Shown in pieces: positions 17,513-26,090 of a DNA stretch of 64,000 bases (its first letter is position 1; every line of letters begins with the position of its first letter). A program made the translations under genes and the position numbers. The stretch is from CAZOVB01 sp964583095. GTDB lineage: Bacteria; Planctomycetota; Phycisphaerae; SM23-33. The stretch is from the NCBI GenBank assembly GCA_964583095.1, contig CAZOVB010000001.1, positions 124,001 to 188,000 on the forward strand, given 5' to 3'. The notes beneath the pieces were generated by a model, which had not been told where the DNA came from, ran no database searches, and saw only the letters and a program-made list of their open reading frames with translations.

Positions 17513-18337
17513 ATGTCGGTTCAACTGGGCACAATTGCACCGATCGGTTTTGAAGATTTCGCCTCCCCGAAGTGGCTGGAATGCATGAGACGCTTGGGCT
17601 GCAGGGTCGTCCAGGCCTATCGAAACCGCCAGGCCGATGTCACCCTCGAGCAGATGAAGCAGTACCTCCGCGCCGGAGGGATGGACTGCGACAGCCTCCA
17701 TGGGATCTACGGCGACGACGTCGATCCTTCCAGCCCGGACGAGAACACACGGAGTCGCGCCGTCGAGGCCTTCAAAGACGAGGGTAGACTCGTGCGGGAC
17801 CTGGGCGGGCAAACGGTCATCCTACACCCGGCCGGCATCGTCGAAGGCAAGAACCCGGACCCCCAGCCAAGCAGAAGGCGGGATCAACTCGTCAAGAGCA
17901 TCGAGCATCTGGGCCGATTCGGCCAGGAAATCGACGTCCAGTACGCCTTCGAGAACCTCCCGGCCTATCATCCGATCTGCCATGAAATGAGCGAGCTGAC
18001 GATGCTGGTCAGTCGGGCCGGTGCGCCCAATACGGGCATCTGCTTCGATACGGGACATGCGCACATGACCGAGGGTGTGTCGGCATCTCTGGCCGGGCTG
18101 CAAAGCCCCCTGCTGTATGTCCATTTCTGCGACAACCACGGCAGCGCAGACGAACATCTCATGCCCGGGCAGGGGACGATCGACCTGGACGCCCTGGCTC
18201 GCGACTTGGCCGCTAAGCAATACGACGGGACAATTATGCTGGAAGTCTTCCACGACCAGGCGAGCCTGGAATCGCTGATCGATCAGGGCTACGCCGGCCG
18301 GCTCGCCGACTTCCTGGCCAAGGTCAACGGCCGGTAG
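17513..18337 (+). CDS. Sugar phosphate isomerase/epimerase-like TIM barrel
   Basis: The 274-residue product resembles the xylose-isomerase-like AP-endonuclease-2 superfamily. Metal-ligand style motifs appear in order: VILHPAG, AFENLPAY (Glu), GICFDTGHAHM (Asp, His), LYVHFCDNHG (His, Asp) and IMLEVFH (Glu). Such enzymes isomerise or epimerise sugars and inositols, but the substrate is not predictable. It lies 30 nt behind mcsB on the same strand and may be co-transcribed with it. Its 3' end overlaps the convergent small membrane gene by 14 nt. Confidence 0.8.
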   Translation: MSVQLGTIAPIGFEDFASPKWLECMRRLGCRVVQAYRNRQADVTLEQMKQYLRAGGMDCDSLHGIYGDDVDPSSPDENTRSRAVEAFKDEGRLVRDLGGQTVILHPAGIVEGKNPDPQPSRRRDQLVKSIEHLGRFGQEIDVQYAFENLPAYHPICHEMSELTMLVSRAGAPNTGICFDTGHAHMTEGVSASLAGLQSPLLYVHFCDNHGSADEHLMPGQGTIDLDALARDLAAKQYDGTIMLEVFHDQASLESLIDQGYAGRLADFLAKVNGR

Positions 18338-18725
18338 CTTCGGGTCGTTCGCCCCGCCCGCCCTCCACCGGGCGGGTCACGAGATGATCCGGGTCGAAGC
18401 GATACTCTCTGAAGCTCCCGGGGGCAGCAAATCGCTCGTCGGGCTGACGGGTGTCGCCCGATCGCTGCGAGCCTTCACCGATTCCGATACCAGCCGCCGC
18501 CTGCTTCGCCCGGTCCACAAAGGCCGGGGTAATCCGTCCGTCGTTGAGCAGCCGACTTGTGCCAGACAGGCCCGGCAGATCCGGAGAGCTTCCCAGGAGG
18601 ATCAGCAGCATCGCTCCCAGAACCAGCCCCGCCGCCAGTCGCAGCATCCACTTGAGCATTCCCAGCATCGAGAGCAGCACGAAGACGGCCAGGATCGATG
18701 CTGCCAGCCAGTCGCCCCCGCTCAT
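18324..18725 (-). CDS. Small two-helix membrane protein, last gene of the Exb-like operon
   Basis: The 133-residue product has two hydrophobic segments at about 7-24 and 27-46 (ASILAVFVLLSMLGML, LAAGLVLGAMLLILLG), then a hydrophilic tail rich in Arg, Pro and Gly. No family recognised. Its start overlaps the upstream lipoprotein stop by 4 nt, which supports it being real and co-translated. Confidence 0.65.
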   Translation of the reverse strand: MSGGDWLAASILAVFVLLSMLGMLKWMLRLAAGLVLGAMLLILLGSSPDLPGLSGTSRLLNDGRITPAFVDRAKQAAAGIGIGEGSQRSGDTRQPDERFAAPGSFREYRFDPDHLVTRPVEGGRGERPEATGR

Positions 18726-19126
18726 GGTTCGGGCTCCTCATCGCCGGCGCCGCTGTCCCGGGCGGGGGCAGTGCCGGAGGGCTGGACACTCTTGAACTCC
18801 GCACCCAGAAGCGCTGCACGCAGGGAAATGGCCCCCTCGGCCAGATCGGCCAGTTCCTGCCTCGCTCGTTTGAGCTCGGCCGTTGCAGGCTGCTCATCCT
18901 GATCTGTCTGCGCCTGGGCCTGGGTGTCGTCTGCTTGCACATCGGCCCGGGCCTGGCCTGCAGGGATATCCTGAGGCCGCGGCGAGATCTCGACCCCTTC
19001 CCGAACTTCACGGTTTTGGCCATCCTCGCCTCTGGAGGTATCCTGGTCCGAGTCGCTCTTCTGGCAGCCAACGGCAATGGCGACAAGCAGCAGCGCCGCG
19101 GCCGGCAATCCATTGTGAGCTCGCAT
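18722..19126 (-). CDS. Small lipoprotein of the Exb-like operon
   Basis: The 134-residue product starts at the ATG with AGGAAG upstream and carries a lipoprotein signal (PAAALLLVAIAVGCQKSDSD) with lipobox VAVGC. The mature part is Asp/Gln/Arg-rich, low in complexity at first, then a predicted helix (about 75-110). No family recognised. A 71-nt gap separates it from the TonB-like gene upstream; it overlaps the next gene as ATGA. Confidence 0.65.
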   Translation of the reverse strand: MRAHNGLPAAALLLVAIAVGCQKSDSDQDTSRGEDGQNREVREGVEISPRPQDIPAGQARADVQADDTQAQAQTDQDEQPATAELKRARQELADLAEGAISLRAALLGAEFKSVQPSGTAPARDSGAGDEEPEP

Positions 19127-19198
19127 GACAATCTTCCTTTCGCCCCATTTTCGGGGCCTTTCTCGATGATTCATGGGATTTGCGTCTTTTCGTGTTGG

Positions 19199-19990
19199 TC
19201 AGCTCCCTGCCCCCACCAGTCGCGTGACGACGAGCTGAAAAGCACCGGAACGCGTTGCGAATTGACCTTCCACGGCTCGGACGGCCTGGGTCTCCACTCC
19301 GGCAGTGGCGATGGCACGCTTCTGGAGCGAGATCCATTGCCGGTCCAACCGGCTGGGCACAAGGACCCACAGCTCGGCCACGCTCTGACCGTCCTGACGG
19401 GTCAGAACCTGGCCGAAGAAGTTCCTCGGCAGCGTTCGGACCCGGTTGGAGAATCGGCCAAGCCGGCCGGTGAATTCTTCGAGGCGGACCGGGCCCCTCG
19501 AGGGCACCTGGCCGATGATCTCTCCGAGGGTGTTGACCCCGACCACCCGCATGCCCGTACCGGCGGCGACAGCGCGAAGCTGATCTGGAGACGACCAGAC
19601 GATCCGCAGCGGAGGCAGGGCATCATCGCTGATTTCCTCGGCGCGGCGTGCGATGGTCTCTCCGGGTGGCGTTTCCTCCGGCCTGGGTTCGGGCTGCTCT
19701 GGGGGCTGATGGACCTCCTGAAGCTCTTCCGGCTCGGGTGCAGGCCTCTGCTGCTCGGGCTCGGGCCTCGGGGGCGTCTGAGGCTGGGGGGCAGGTTCGG
19801 GCTCCGGAGGCGGAGGGACCTGCTCGGGCTCGATCGGCGGGGGCGGGTCCAGCCTCCGGGCCAATTCCACCCTCTGGTTTTCCTTCTTTGCCGATTGCGG
19901 GGTCTGCGGAGCCGACCAGATGGGCAGGAACAGCAGCACGTGGGCACCCACGGCCAGCAGCAGGCCCAGTATAAAACTTGATTTGGACAT
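19199..19990 (-). CDS. Proline-rich TonB-like periplasm-spanning protein
   Basis: The 263-residue product has a short cytoplasmic start, one membrane helix (about 6-26, FILGLLLAVGAHVLLFLP) and a Pro/Glu/Gln-rich spacer (about 45-115, with repeated PEPEP-like units). A globular C-terminal domain of about 145 residues follows. This is the plan of TonB/TolA energy transducers, which the neighbouring exbD- and exbB-like genes support. The C-terminal domain lacks the usual TonB sequence, so its outer-membrane partner is unknown. The start overlaps the ExbD-like stop by one base. Confidence 0.75.
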   Translation of the reverse strand: MSKSSFILGLLLAVGAHVLLFLPIWSAPQTPQSAKKENQRVELARRLDPPPPIEPEQVPPPPEPEPAPQPQTPPRPEPEQQRPAPEPEELQEVHQPPEQPEPRPEETPPGETIARRAEEISDDALPPLRIVWSSPDQLRAVAAGTGMRVVGVNTLGEIIGQVPSRGPVRLEEFTGRLGRFSNRVRTLPRNFFGQVLTRQDGQSVAELWVLVPSRLDRQWISLQKRAIATAGVETQAVRAVEGQFATRSGAFQLVVTRLVGAGS

Positions 19991-20373
19991 TATGGACTCC
20001 CTTGGGCCAATCCGTCCGGTTGACGCTGAGTGGTGACTTCGAGGATGACGTTTAGGCGAACCTCGGCCAGGTCTGCCAGGGCCTGCAATGTCTGCTCGGT
20101 GGGAAGAGATTTCCGGGCGCGAAGGACGATTTTTTCGGTGCCCACGCGCTGGGCGATCTGCTGGGCGGTGAGCTTTTCCCCCTCGAGTTCCAGGCCCTGC
20201 TCGGTGAGCGTCACAATCCGGAGTTCTCCCTGCTGGGTGATGGCCTGACCTGTGCCCACGCGGGAAACGTCCACCGCCAAGGCCTCCACCTGCTCCATCT
20301 GGGTCATGGCGGCCAGCACCGAACCCAGGGTCAGGAACACCAGGTCAATCAATGGGACCATCGACTTGGTCAC
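19990..20373 (-). CDS. ExbD/TolR-like proton-channel subunit
   Basis: The 127-residue product begins with a membrane helix, SMVPLIDLVFLTLGSVLAA, containing the PLID motif whose Asp conducts protons in ExbD/TolR. A periplasmic domain of about 100 residues follows, ending in LQALADLAEVRLNVILEV, typical of the family's C-terminal fold. There is almost no cytoplasmic N-terminus, unlike E. coli ExbD. It overlaps the ExbB-like gene by 4 nt upstream and the TonB-like gene by 1 nt downstream, so the three are one translational unit. Confidence 0.85.
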   Translation of the reverse strand: MTKSMVPLIDLVFLTLGSVLAAMTQMEQVEALAVDVSRVGTGQAITQQGELRIVTLTEQGLELEGEKLTAQQIAQRVGTEKIVLRARKSLPTEQTLQALADLAEVRLNVILEVTTQRQPDGLAQGSP

Positions 20374-20741
20374 AGTTGCACCTCGGGTCTGTGGAGGGCA
20401 TCGAGCAGGTAGGCACCGGCAGAAGCCACCAGGGCGGTGACAATCCCCACCCCTGTCGTCCAGTAGGCCGTCGAGAGTCCCCGGGTCAGGCGCGGCACGT
20501 CCACGCCGTTGTCAAACCCGGCGAAGGCGACGATGAAACCAACAACCGATCCGAGCAGTCCTACCGTCGTGCTGATGCCCGCCAGCGGCTCGAGCGTTCG
20601 GGCCCAGGGCCGCTGCCGCGGGGAAATCTCCCCCCGCCTCAGCGAGAGAAGATACCCCAACAGCAGCGAGACCGTCAGCACCGAAAGCACCAGTTGCGGC
20701 AGTGCGAGCAGGCCGCATCGTTCCAGAATCAGCCGTCCCAT
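20370..20741 (-). CDS. Compact ExbB/TolQ-like proton-channel subunit
   Basis: At 123 residues this is about half the usual ExbB/TolQ length. An N-terminal helix (about 14-33, LPQLVLSVLTVSLLLGYLLS) is followed directly by the MotA/TolQ/ExbB core. That core has GISTTVGLLGSVVGFIVAF (about 55-73) and STAYWTTGVGIVTALVASAG (about 89-108), with the TT and GLLGS/G positions that line the channel. The large cytoplasmic loop of standard ExbB is absent. The protein would form a minimal proton-driven motor with the ExbD-like subunit. Confidence 0.82.
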   Translation of the reverse strand: MGRLILERCGLLALPQLVLSVLTVSLLLGYLLSLRRGEISPRQRPWARTLEPLAGISTTVGLLGSVVGFIVAFAGFDNGVDVPRLTRGLSTAYWTTGVGIVTALVASAGAYLLDALHRPEVQL

Positions 20742-20753
20742 GGCACAGACCTC

Positions 20754-21257
20754 TCAGTCCCGGTCCTTCGTGGAGAGCTTGACTTTGTCCGCCGCGGGAA
20801 TGATGGGCAGCTTGACCTGCGCAGCCAATTGCTTGGCCTCGGTCGCAAGCACCTGCGTAATCCTCGGATCCGGCGGGAAGAACTGATCGGTCAGGCTCGG
20901 AGTTTCCGGTTGATCCGCCTGGTCTTCGAAATCCTCCAGGCGGAACTCGGGGACCTCCCAGCCGTGACGGTCGGCCACCAGCATCAGCCGAACGTTCTTG
21001 CGGTCGATCTCGTCGCGAAAGGAAACGATGCGGGCACGGGTCTGAGTGGTGGCCTGGCCGTTGCCGTCGCGGGCCTCGGCCACAGCCTTCTTGTACGCAC
21101 GGGCCAGGTTCACATGGGCGGTGCGGATTTCCTGGATCAACTGGTTGTAGACCTTTCGATCCTGCTTGCTGCCCGGATCGGAGTCTTCTGCCCCGGCAGG
21201 AGAAACCGCAAGCAGCATTGCCGAGGCCATCAGGATAGGAATAACTGTCGTTTTCAT
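20754..21257 (-). CDS. Secreted helical protein of the Exb-like operon
   Basis: The 167-residue product has a cleavable signal peptide (MKTTVIPILMASAMLLAVSPAGA, AxA site at about 21-23) and a charged helical mature part (about 33-90). It lies 12 nt before the ExbB-like gene, so it is presumably periplasmic and works with the motor. No family recognised. Confidence 0.7.
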   Translation of the reverse strand: MKTTVIPILMASAMLLAVSPAGAEDSDPGSKQDRKVYNQLIQEIRTAHVNLARAYKKAVAEARDGNGQATTQTRARIVSFRDEIDRKNVRLMLVADRHGWEVPEFRLEDFEDQADQPETPSLTDQFFPPDPRITQVLATEAKQLAAQVKLPIIPAADKVKLSTKDRD

Positions 21258-21279
21258 GATGTAATCCTTTCGCGAGGGG

Positions 21280-22398
21280 TCAGTCGACGACGATGTACTG
21301 CCGCCCGGTGACCTCCATCGTGCTGTAGCGTTCGATTTCCTTTTCCAGTTCCACGCCGGTGACGTCCTCGACCTCGCGGTTGCGGTCCTCGGCCATCTCC
21401 TCGGCCATCAGATCGATTTCCTTCTCCAGGTCATCCAGTACGCCCTCGGAGGCGTCGGTAAGGCCCTGGGTGATCTGGTCGGTGTTCATGCGGACCTCCG
21501 AGACGCGGGAGGGAATTCCGCCCAGGCCCCGACCGTCCTGACGCATCTGGCGAAGCATGGTCAGCAGGTCGTTGGCCGTCCGGGCCATCTGGAGCAGTTC
21601 GACGTAGTCGTTGATGAAGTCGCTTTCGCTGGCCAGGATCGAGCGGACCTTCTCCAGCTCGAAGGTCGCGTCCATGAGTTGATCCTGCAGCCGGGAAAGG
21701 ATCTGGACCGTCCGGAGCATCAGCTTGACCTTGACCTTGTGGATGCCGGCGCGGCCAAGTTTTTCGGTGAACTTCCGGAGGCTCAGCACGTTCTGGAAGA
21801 TTTTCTCCAGGCGCTTGCGTCGATTCGGGTCGGCGGTTTCCTTGATCTTCGTGGCCAGGTCGTGAAGCCGCGTGTCGTAGTTGGTCAGCAGCTTCTGGAT
21901 TTTCTCGGGGATCTCTCCCCCTCCGTCGCTGGGGACCTTTTCGCGGATGGAGTCGATGGCGGCGGCCAGGGCTTCGTGGCCCGACCAGAGCGGCTCGACG
22001 ATGGATTCCCAGTTGCCGGTGAATCCGTCGATGCCCTGCTTGAGATCCTGCAGGGCGACCAGAAGTTGTGCGCGGTCGACCTTGGGCTGGGCCAGAAGAG
22101 TTTTCACGGTCTCGAAGCGCTCTTTAAGGCGGGTATCTTCCAGGCTCTTGTAGAGCGGTTCGGTGGAATCGCGCACCGCCTTGGTGATCTTCTCGACGTC
22201 GATGATCTGCTCGGTGTCGCGCGTAGCCCCGGCGGGAGGACGGGCCACCACGGGGGCGGCCGAAGCAGCTCCATTGGGCTCGGTGCTGGTCACGACGGGG
22301 TAGGGTCTGTCGGGATTCTCTTCGAACTGTCCCCAGGCCGGATACGCTGCGACCAGCAGGGCCGTCGCGGTCAATAGGGGTATCCACGGTTGTTTCAT
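21280..22398 (-). CDS. Secreted coiled-coil protein of the Exb-like operon
   Basis: This 372-residue protein has a signal peptide (PLLTATALLVAAYPAWGQ) and a Pro/Ala-rich linker, then long charged helices from about residue 70 to 340 with heptad-like patterns (for example LHDLATKIKETADPNRRKR). No domain name recognised. A periplasmic spacer or scaffold role is plausible given its place between a TPR-like lipoprotein and the Exb-like genes, but that is inference. Confidence 0.7.
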   Translation of the reverse strand: MKQPWIPLLTATALLVAAYPAWGQFEENPDRPYPVVTSTEPNGAASAAPVVARPPAGATRDTEQIIDVEKITKAVRDSTEPLYKSLEDTRLKERFETVKTLLAQPKVDRAQLLVALQDLKQGIDGFTGNWESIVEPLWSGHEALAAAIDSIREKVPSDGGGEIPEKIQKLLTNYDTRLHDLATKIKETADPNRRKRLEKIFQNVLSLRKFTEKLGRAGIHKVKVKLMLRTVQILSRLQDQLMDATFELEKVRSILASESDFINDYVELLQMARTANDLLTMLRQMRQDGRGLGGIPSRVSEVRMNTDQITQGLTDASEGVLDDLEKEIDLMAEEMAEDRNREVEDVTGVELEKEIERYSTMEVTGRQYIVVD

Positions 22399-22434
22399 GA
22401 TTCATTCTCCTTGGGCGGTCTGATGAAGGGTGTC

Positions 22435-23004
22435 TCAGCGAGTCCTGGCAACGGCGGGCATCGAGGCCAGAACCGACTGGCGAAGCTTTAGGTTTCCGAT
22501 GGAATTCCAGGTCGAGCGAGCCGAAAGCGTCTCGCCCTGGCTGTAGGCCTGCAGGCCCTGTACCAGCAGGGACAGATCCTGCACCCGGGCCAGGTCCGAA
22601 GGATCGGTATAACTTCGCTTGGCCTCGGAAAGCCGCAACTGCGCCTCCACGAACTCGCCCTCGCGAATGGCGACTTTGGCCAGGATTTCCTCGGCCTCGG
22701 CTCGCGGCTGGGTTCCGGGGACGTAGGCGGCGGCGACTTTTTCGCCCAGTGCGCGAGCCATCGAGAGCTCGCCCATCTGGAGATGCGTCTCGGCCCGAAG
22801 GATGTCGGCCTGAACTTCCGGCTTCAGGTTGAATCGCTCGGTGAGTTTGTCGGCATGGTCCAGTTGCAGCCCCGCCCGCTGGGGGAATTCCTCTTCCAGG
22901 GACGTCTGGGCGTGCTGCAGGGCCATGGCCCGCTGCTTCTGCGCATTGCACCCGACCAGGACGGTCGAGACCAGCGCGGCGACAAGGCATAGTCTTGCGG
23001 TCAT
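22435..23004 (-). CDS. TPR-like lipoprotein, first gene of the Exb-like operon
   Basis: The ATG at 23004 has AAGGAG upstream and gives 189 residues with a lipoprotein signal ending in VSTVLVGC. The mature protein is helical with TPR-like pairs (DILRAETHLQMGELSMARAL, AEEILAKVAIREGEFVEAQL). TPR proteins in Tol/Exb clusters often act as adaptors, as YbgF does for Tol-Pal; that comparison is by architecture only. It is the promoter-proximal gene of the operon, divergent from the sigma factor gene. Confidence 0.7.
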   Translation of the reverse strand: MTARLCLVAALVSTVLVGCNAQKQRAMALQHAQTSLEEEFPQRAGLQLDHADKLTERFNLKPEVQADILRAETHLQMGELSMARALGEKVAAAYVPGTQPRAEAEEILAKVAIREGEFVEAQLRLSEAKRSYTDPSDLARVQDLSLLVQGLQAYSQGETLSARSTWNSIGNLKLRQSVLASMPAVARTR

Positions 23005-23215
23005 GATGTTCTCCTTCGGTTTCACGGCTTTCATGCGTGGCTGACGATCGGTGATCCAGTCGGGTCGTCCGGGAAGGGGAGCTGTTTTTGCGTCCCGAAC
23101 CTAACGCCCCAGCAACCTTGGGTGTCCTGCGAAGTGTTGACCCGCCGGTCACTCCATTTTCGAACTACGCGGGGCAGCGGAGAATCCAGCGCCGGATCGA
23201 AAAAAAATCGGTTTC

Positions 23216-23244
23216 TTGGAGACCCAAGGCGACTGCGATACAAT
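23216..23244 (+). promoter_or_regulatory. Sigma-70-like promoter of the sigma factor/kinase pair
   Basis: TTGGAG (23216-23221), 17 nt spacer, TACAAT (23239-23244). The ATG of the sigma factor follows about 35 nt later, with an AGGTGG ribosome-binding site. Confidence 0.55.
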
Positions 23245-23279
23245 CAGTTGGCATTTTTGCGAGAATAAGAAGGTGGATT

Positions 23280-24065
23280 ATGGCCGCGTCATCCAATTAC
23301 CTGACGGACATGGGGGGGCCCGACAGGCACATGATGCAGACACGCTGGTCCCAGATTCTCATGGTCCAGGAGGGTAAAACTCAGCAGCGACAGCAGGCCC
23401 TGGGCAGCATCACCGAGCAATACTGGAAGCCGGTCTATTCCTTCCTGCGTTGCCGCGGCTATGACAACGACCGGGCCAAGGACCTCACGCAGGGCTTCTT
23501 CACCGAGGTCATCCTGGGACGGCAACTCATTGACAAAGCCAATCGGGACCAGGGAAAGTTCCGATCGTATCTGCTTTCCTCTCTGGGCAACTACGTCAAC
23601 GATCAGCATCGGCGAAGGACGGCGGCCTCGCGAAGGCCCGAAAAGGGCCTGGTGAGCCTGGAAGGCGTCGAAGCCAACCGCTTCGTCTCGTCGCGAAAGG
23701 CGGAGAATCCCGAAGAGTCGTTTCATCGCGTCTGGGCCTCTGCCCTGCTGGAAGGCGTCCTGGCCGATGTTCAGCGGGACTGCGAGCAGAATGACCAACA
23801 GAAACACTGGAAAGTCTTTCGCATGCGGCACCTTCTGCCGATCCTCCAGGGCATCAAACCGTATTCCTATGCCCGGATCTGCCGCGAATGCGAGATCGAA
23901 ACCCCCGCCAAGGCCACAACCATGAACGTCACCGTCAAGCGGAAGTTCGAGAACCTCCTCCGAAGACGGGTACGCCAGAGCGTCGACAGCGACGAACAGG
24001 TCCAGGATGAAATCCGCGACCTGATGACCATTCTTTCCAAGATGGATCCCGGATCGGCCCTGTGA
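23280..24065 (+). CDS. ECF-type RNA polymerase sigma factor
   Basis: The 261-residue product has sigma region 2-like sequence at about 35-115 (YWKPVYSFLRCRGYD, DLTQGFFTEVI, RSYLLSSLGNYVNDQHRRR) and a C-terminal helix-turn-helix region-4-like part (about 195-235, ARICRECEIETPAKATTM). It is longer than typical ECF factors, with extra sequence between regions 2 and 4. Planctomycetes carry ECF families encoded beside Ser/Thr kinases, and here the kinase gene begins 10 nt downstream. Such sigma factors may be controlled by phosphorylation rather than by an anti-sigma factor; none is encoded nearby. Confidence 0.82.
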   Translation: MAASSNYLTDMGGPDRHMMQTRWSQILMVQEGKTQQRQQALGSITEQYWKPVYSFLRCRGYDNDRAKDLTQGFFTEVILGRQLIDKANRDQGKFRSYLLSSLGNYVNDQHRRRTAASRRPEKGLVSLEGVEANRFVSSRKAENPEESFHRVWASALLEGVLADVQRDCEQNDQQKHWKVFRMRHLLPILQGIKPYSYARICRECEIETPAKATTMNVTVKRKFENLLRRRVRQSVDSDEQVQDEIRDLMTILSKMDPGSAL

Positions 24066-24075
24066 GCACGTATGG

Positions 24076-26001
24076 ATGGGCGGTCCACCGGCTGAATTGC
24101 ATTTCGGGCATTTGATGGAACACCCAGGGCAAGACAACTTGTCTCCGGGCCAATTGGCCCAGTTGCTGGCCGTTGCGGACGAGACCTGCCACGACCGTGC
24201 GAGCAATTCGCGCGCCGAAATCCCGGACAGTCCGGAGGCGATGTGGGTCGATGATGAGGCCAGCCCCCTTGGCCCGGGCGACCGGGTGGACCAGTTCGAG
24301 ATCCGCCAGGAGATAGGTCGGGGAGGCATGTGCTTCGTCTTTGAAGCTCATGATACCCATCTGGACAGGCGGGTGGCGCTGAAGGTGCTTCGGCCCTCGC
24401 TGGCGCGCACGCCCAGCACGGCCCGGCGGTTCTACCGGGAGTCGGTCATGGCCGGTGGGCTCAGCGACCCCTGCCTGGCAGCCATTTACTGCCAGGGCCA
24501 CTGTGACGACGGGACCCCTTACTTCGCCATGGAGTATATCCAGGGGCACAACCTGGCCGAGGTGGTTGCCCGGCAGGGCCCCATGGCCCCGCGGGAAGTA
24601 GCCCAGATGGCCGTCGAGTGCTGCCGAGCCCTGCACCATGCCCACCAGAAAGGCCTCATCCACCGCGACGTGACCTGCCGGAACATCCTCCGCTCTGCCT
24701 CGACAGGAAGTTATCGCCTGCTGGATTTCGGCGTCGCCCAGGATACCACCGGGCGATGGACCCAGACCACCCAGGCCGGCGGGGCCGTCGGAACCGTCGC
24801 TTTCATGTCCCCCGAACAGAATCTCTCCGAAACCCTCGACGCCCGGACGGATGTATTTTCGCTGGGGCTGGTGCTCTACTTCGCCCTCACCGGACGAAGC
24901 GCGTATCAGGCGGACAACCGGGCGCAATTGGCCCTGGCGTTTCAACTCCAGAGCCCTGTCCCTGCCCATGTGGTTCGGCCCGAGGTACCGGCGGATCTCT
25001 CAGCCATCGTCATGCGAATGCTGGCCGTCAAACGCGAAGACCGCTACCAGAGCTGCGAATCGGTCCAGGCCGATCTGCGGGCGATGCTCTCGGGAAGAAG
25101 CGACCTGCTGACAGGGCTTCATCCTGCCCCGGCGGCAGGGCCGGCCCGGTCCCTGCCGGCAGAGGCAAGCCCGAAGCGACGGGCAACGCTTGGCTATTTT
25201 GCACTGGCCTGGGTTGCGCTGGTGGCTCTGCTGCTGGCCGGCTGGACTTTCTCCCAGCAGGCGGGGCTGGACCTCTTCCCGACCTGGCAGGAGACTTCCG
25301 AAGGTCTGGCCCGGGCAGAAATCGGCCAACCGGGCTCCGATGGCCTTTCACCCGAAACGCCGCTGGAACCGCCTGAAGCAGATGCCCAGGAAGATGCGAC
25401 CCCTTCTGCCTCTTCCCTGCCGGATCGGGATCCCTCTTCCAACAGCCCGGCCCAGGCCGAAGGTTCCCCGGACGCCAACGCCCCAGCCGGGCCGGTTACC
25501 TCCGAACCGAAGGTCGAGCAGCCGGCCAGGCTCCCACCCCCCCAGACGCAGACCGGACCTGTCGCCGGTGCCCGGGACGAAGCGGATCTGCCGGCCCCCC
25601 AGGCCGTCGTGCTCTGGATCTATCAGCCCGAGAGCAGCAAGGATTTCGAAGATGAAGGAATCCTGCTGGGCCAGACCCGTCTGCACAAGGAACCGACCTC
25701 GCTGGGGCTCTACGGTTTCGATCCCGAAAGCGGCCTCAAGGAGTACAAGTCCCCCCTGGCCGAAGCGGACTTCCGCGTGGCTCGCGATGGAGACAAGCTG
25801 ATCCTGATCTGCGATTCGGACGACCCGGACCGCCCCGAGCGCATCAAGCCGGTCGCGTCGGATCAGCATCCGGGGCAAGAAGCCCTGGATCGGCTGCACG
25901 CCAGGAGCCGTTACGTTCTCAAGCCTTCCTCGACGCTGTTTATCGTCTGCGTAAAGGGAGGCCACGCCCTGCTTCGCGTCGAGAGCGTCCTGGATAAGTA
26001 G
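24076..26001 (+). CDS. Transmembrane protein kinase with atypical catalytic loop
   Basis: The 641-residue protein has a kinase domain (about 75-340), a Pro-rich region, one membrane helix (about 372-393) and an extracytoplasmic part with a folded-looking C-terminal domain (about 505-641). Kinase motifs: glycine loop GRGGMCFVFEA (81-91) with Cys where the third Gly is expected, ALKV Lys103, DFG (217-219) and SPEQ. The catalytic loop is HRDVTCRN (196-203), lacking the HRDxKPxN Lys and Pro usual in bacterial Ser/Thr kinases and instead resembling the HRDLAARN form of tyrosine kinases. Its pairing with the sigma factor suggests a signal-transduction unit. Specificity is untested. Confidence 0.85.
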   Translation: MGGPPAELHFGHLMEHPGQDNLSPGQLAQLLAVADETCHDRASNSRAEIPDSPEAMWVDDEASPLGPGDRVDQFEIRQEIGRGGMCFVFEAHDTHLDRRVALKVLRPSLARTPSTARRFYRESVMAGGLSDPCLAAIYCQGHCDDGTPYFAMEYIQGHNLAEVVARQGPMAPREVAQMAVECCRALHHAHQKGLIHRDVTCRNILRSASTGSYRLLDFGVAQDTTGRWTQTTQAGGAVGTVAFMSPEQNLSETLDARTDVFSLGLVLYFALTGRSAYQADNRAQLALAFQLQSPVPAHVVRPEVPADLSAIVMRMLAVKREDRYQSCESVQADLRAMLSGRSDLLTGLHPAPAAGPARSLPAEASPKRRATLGYFALAWVALVALLLAGWTFSQQAGLDLFPTWQETSEGLARAEIGQPGSDGLSPETPLEPPEADAQEDATPSASSLPDRDPSSNSPAQAEGSPDANAPAGPVTSEPKVEQPARLPPPQTQTGPVAGARDEADLPAPQAVVLWIYQPESSKDFEDEGILLGQTRLHKEPTSLGLYGFDPESGLKEYKSPLAEADFRVARDGDKLILICDSDDPDRPERIKPVASDQHPGQEALDRLHARSRYVLKPSSTLFIVCVKGGHALLRVESVLDK

Positions 26002-26090
26002 CTTCGCCTGGGCAGCCCGATTGGCAAGCTGCCTCTGCTGCGATCGGCCGGATCCCGCGAGGAGATCCACTTCCAAATGACTCCCAGGCC

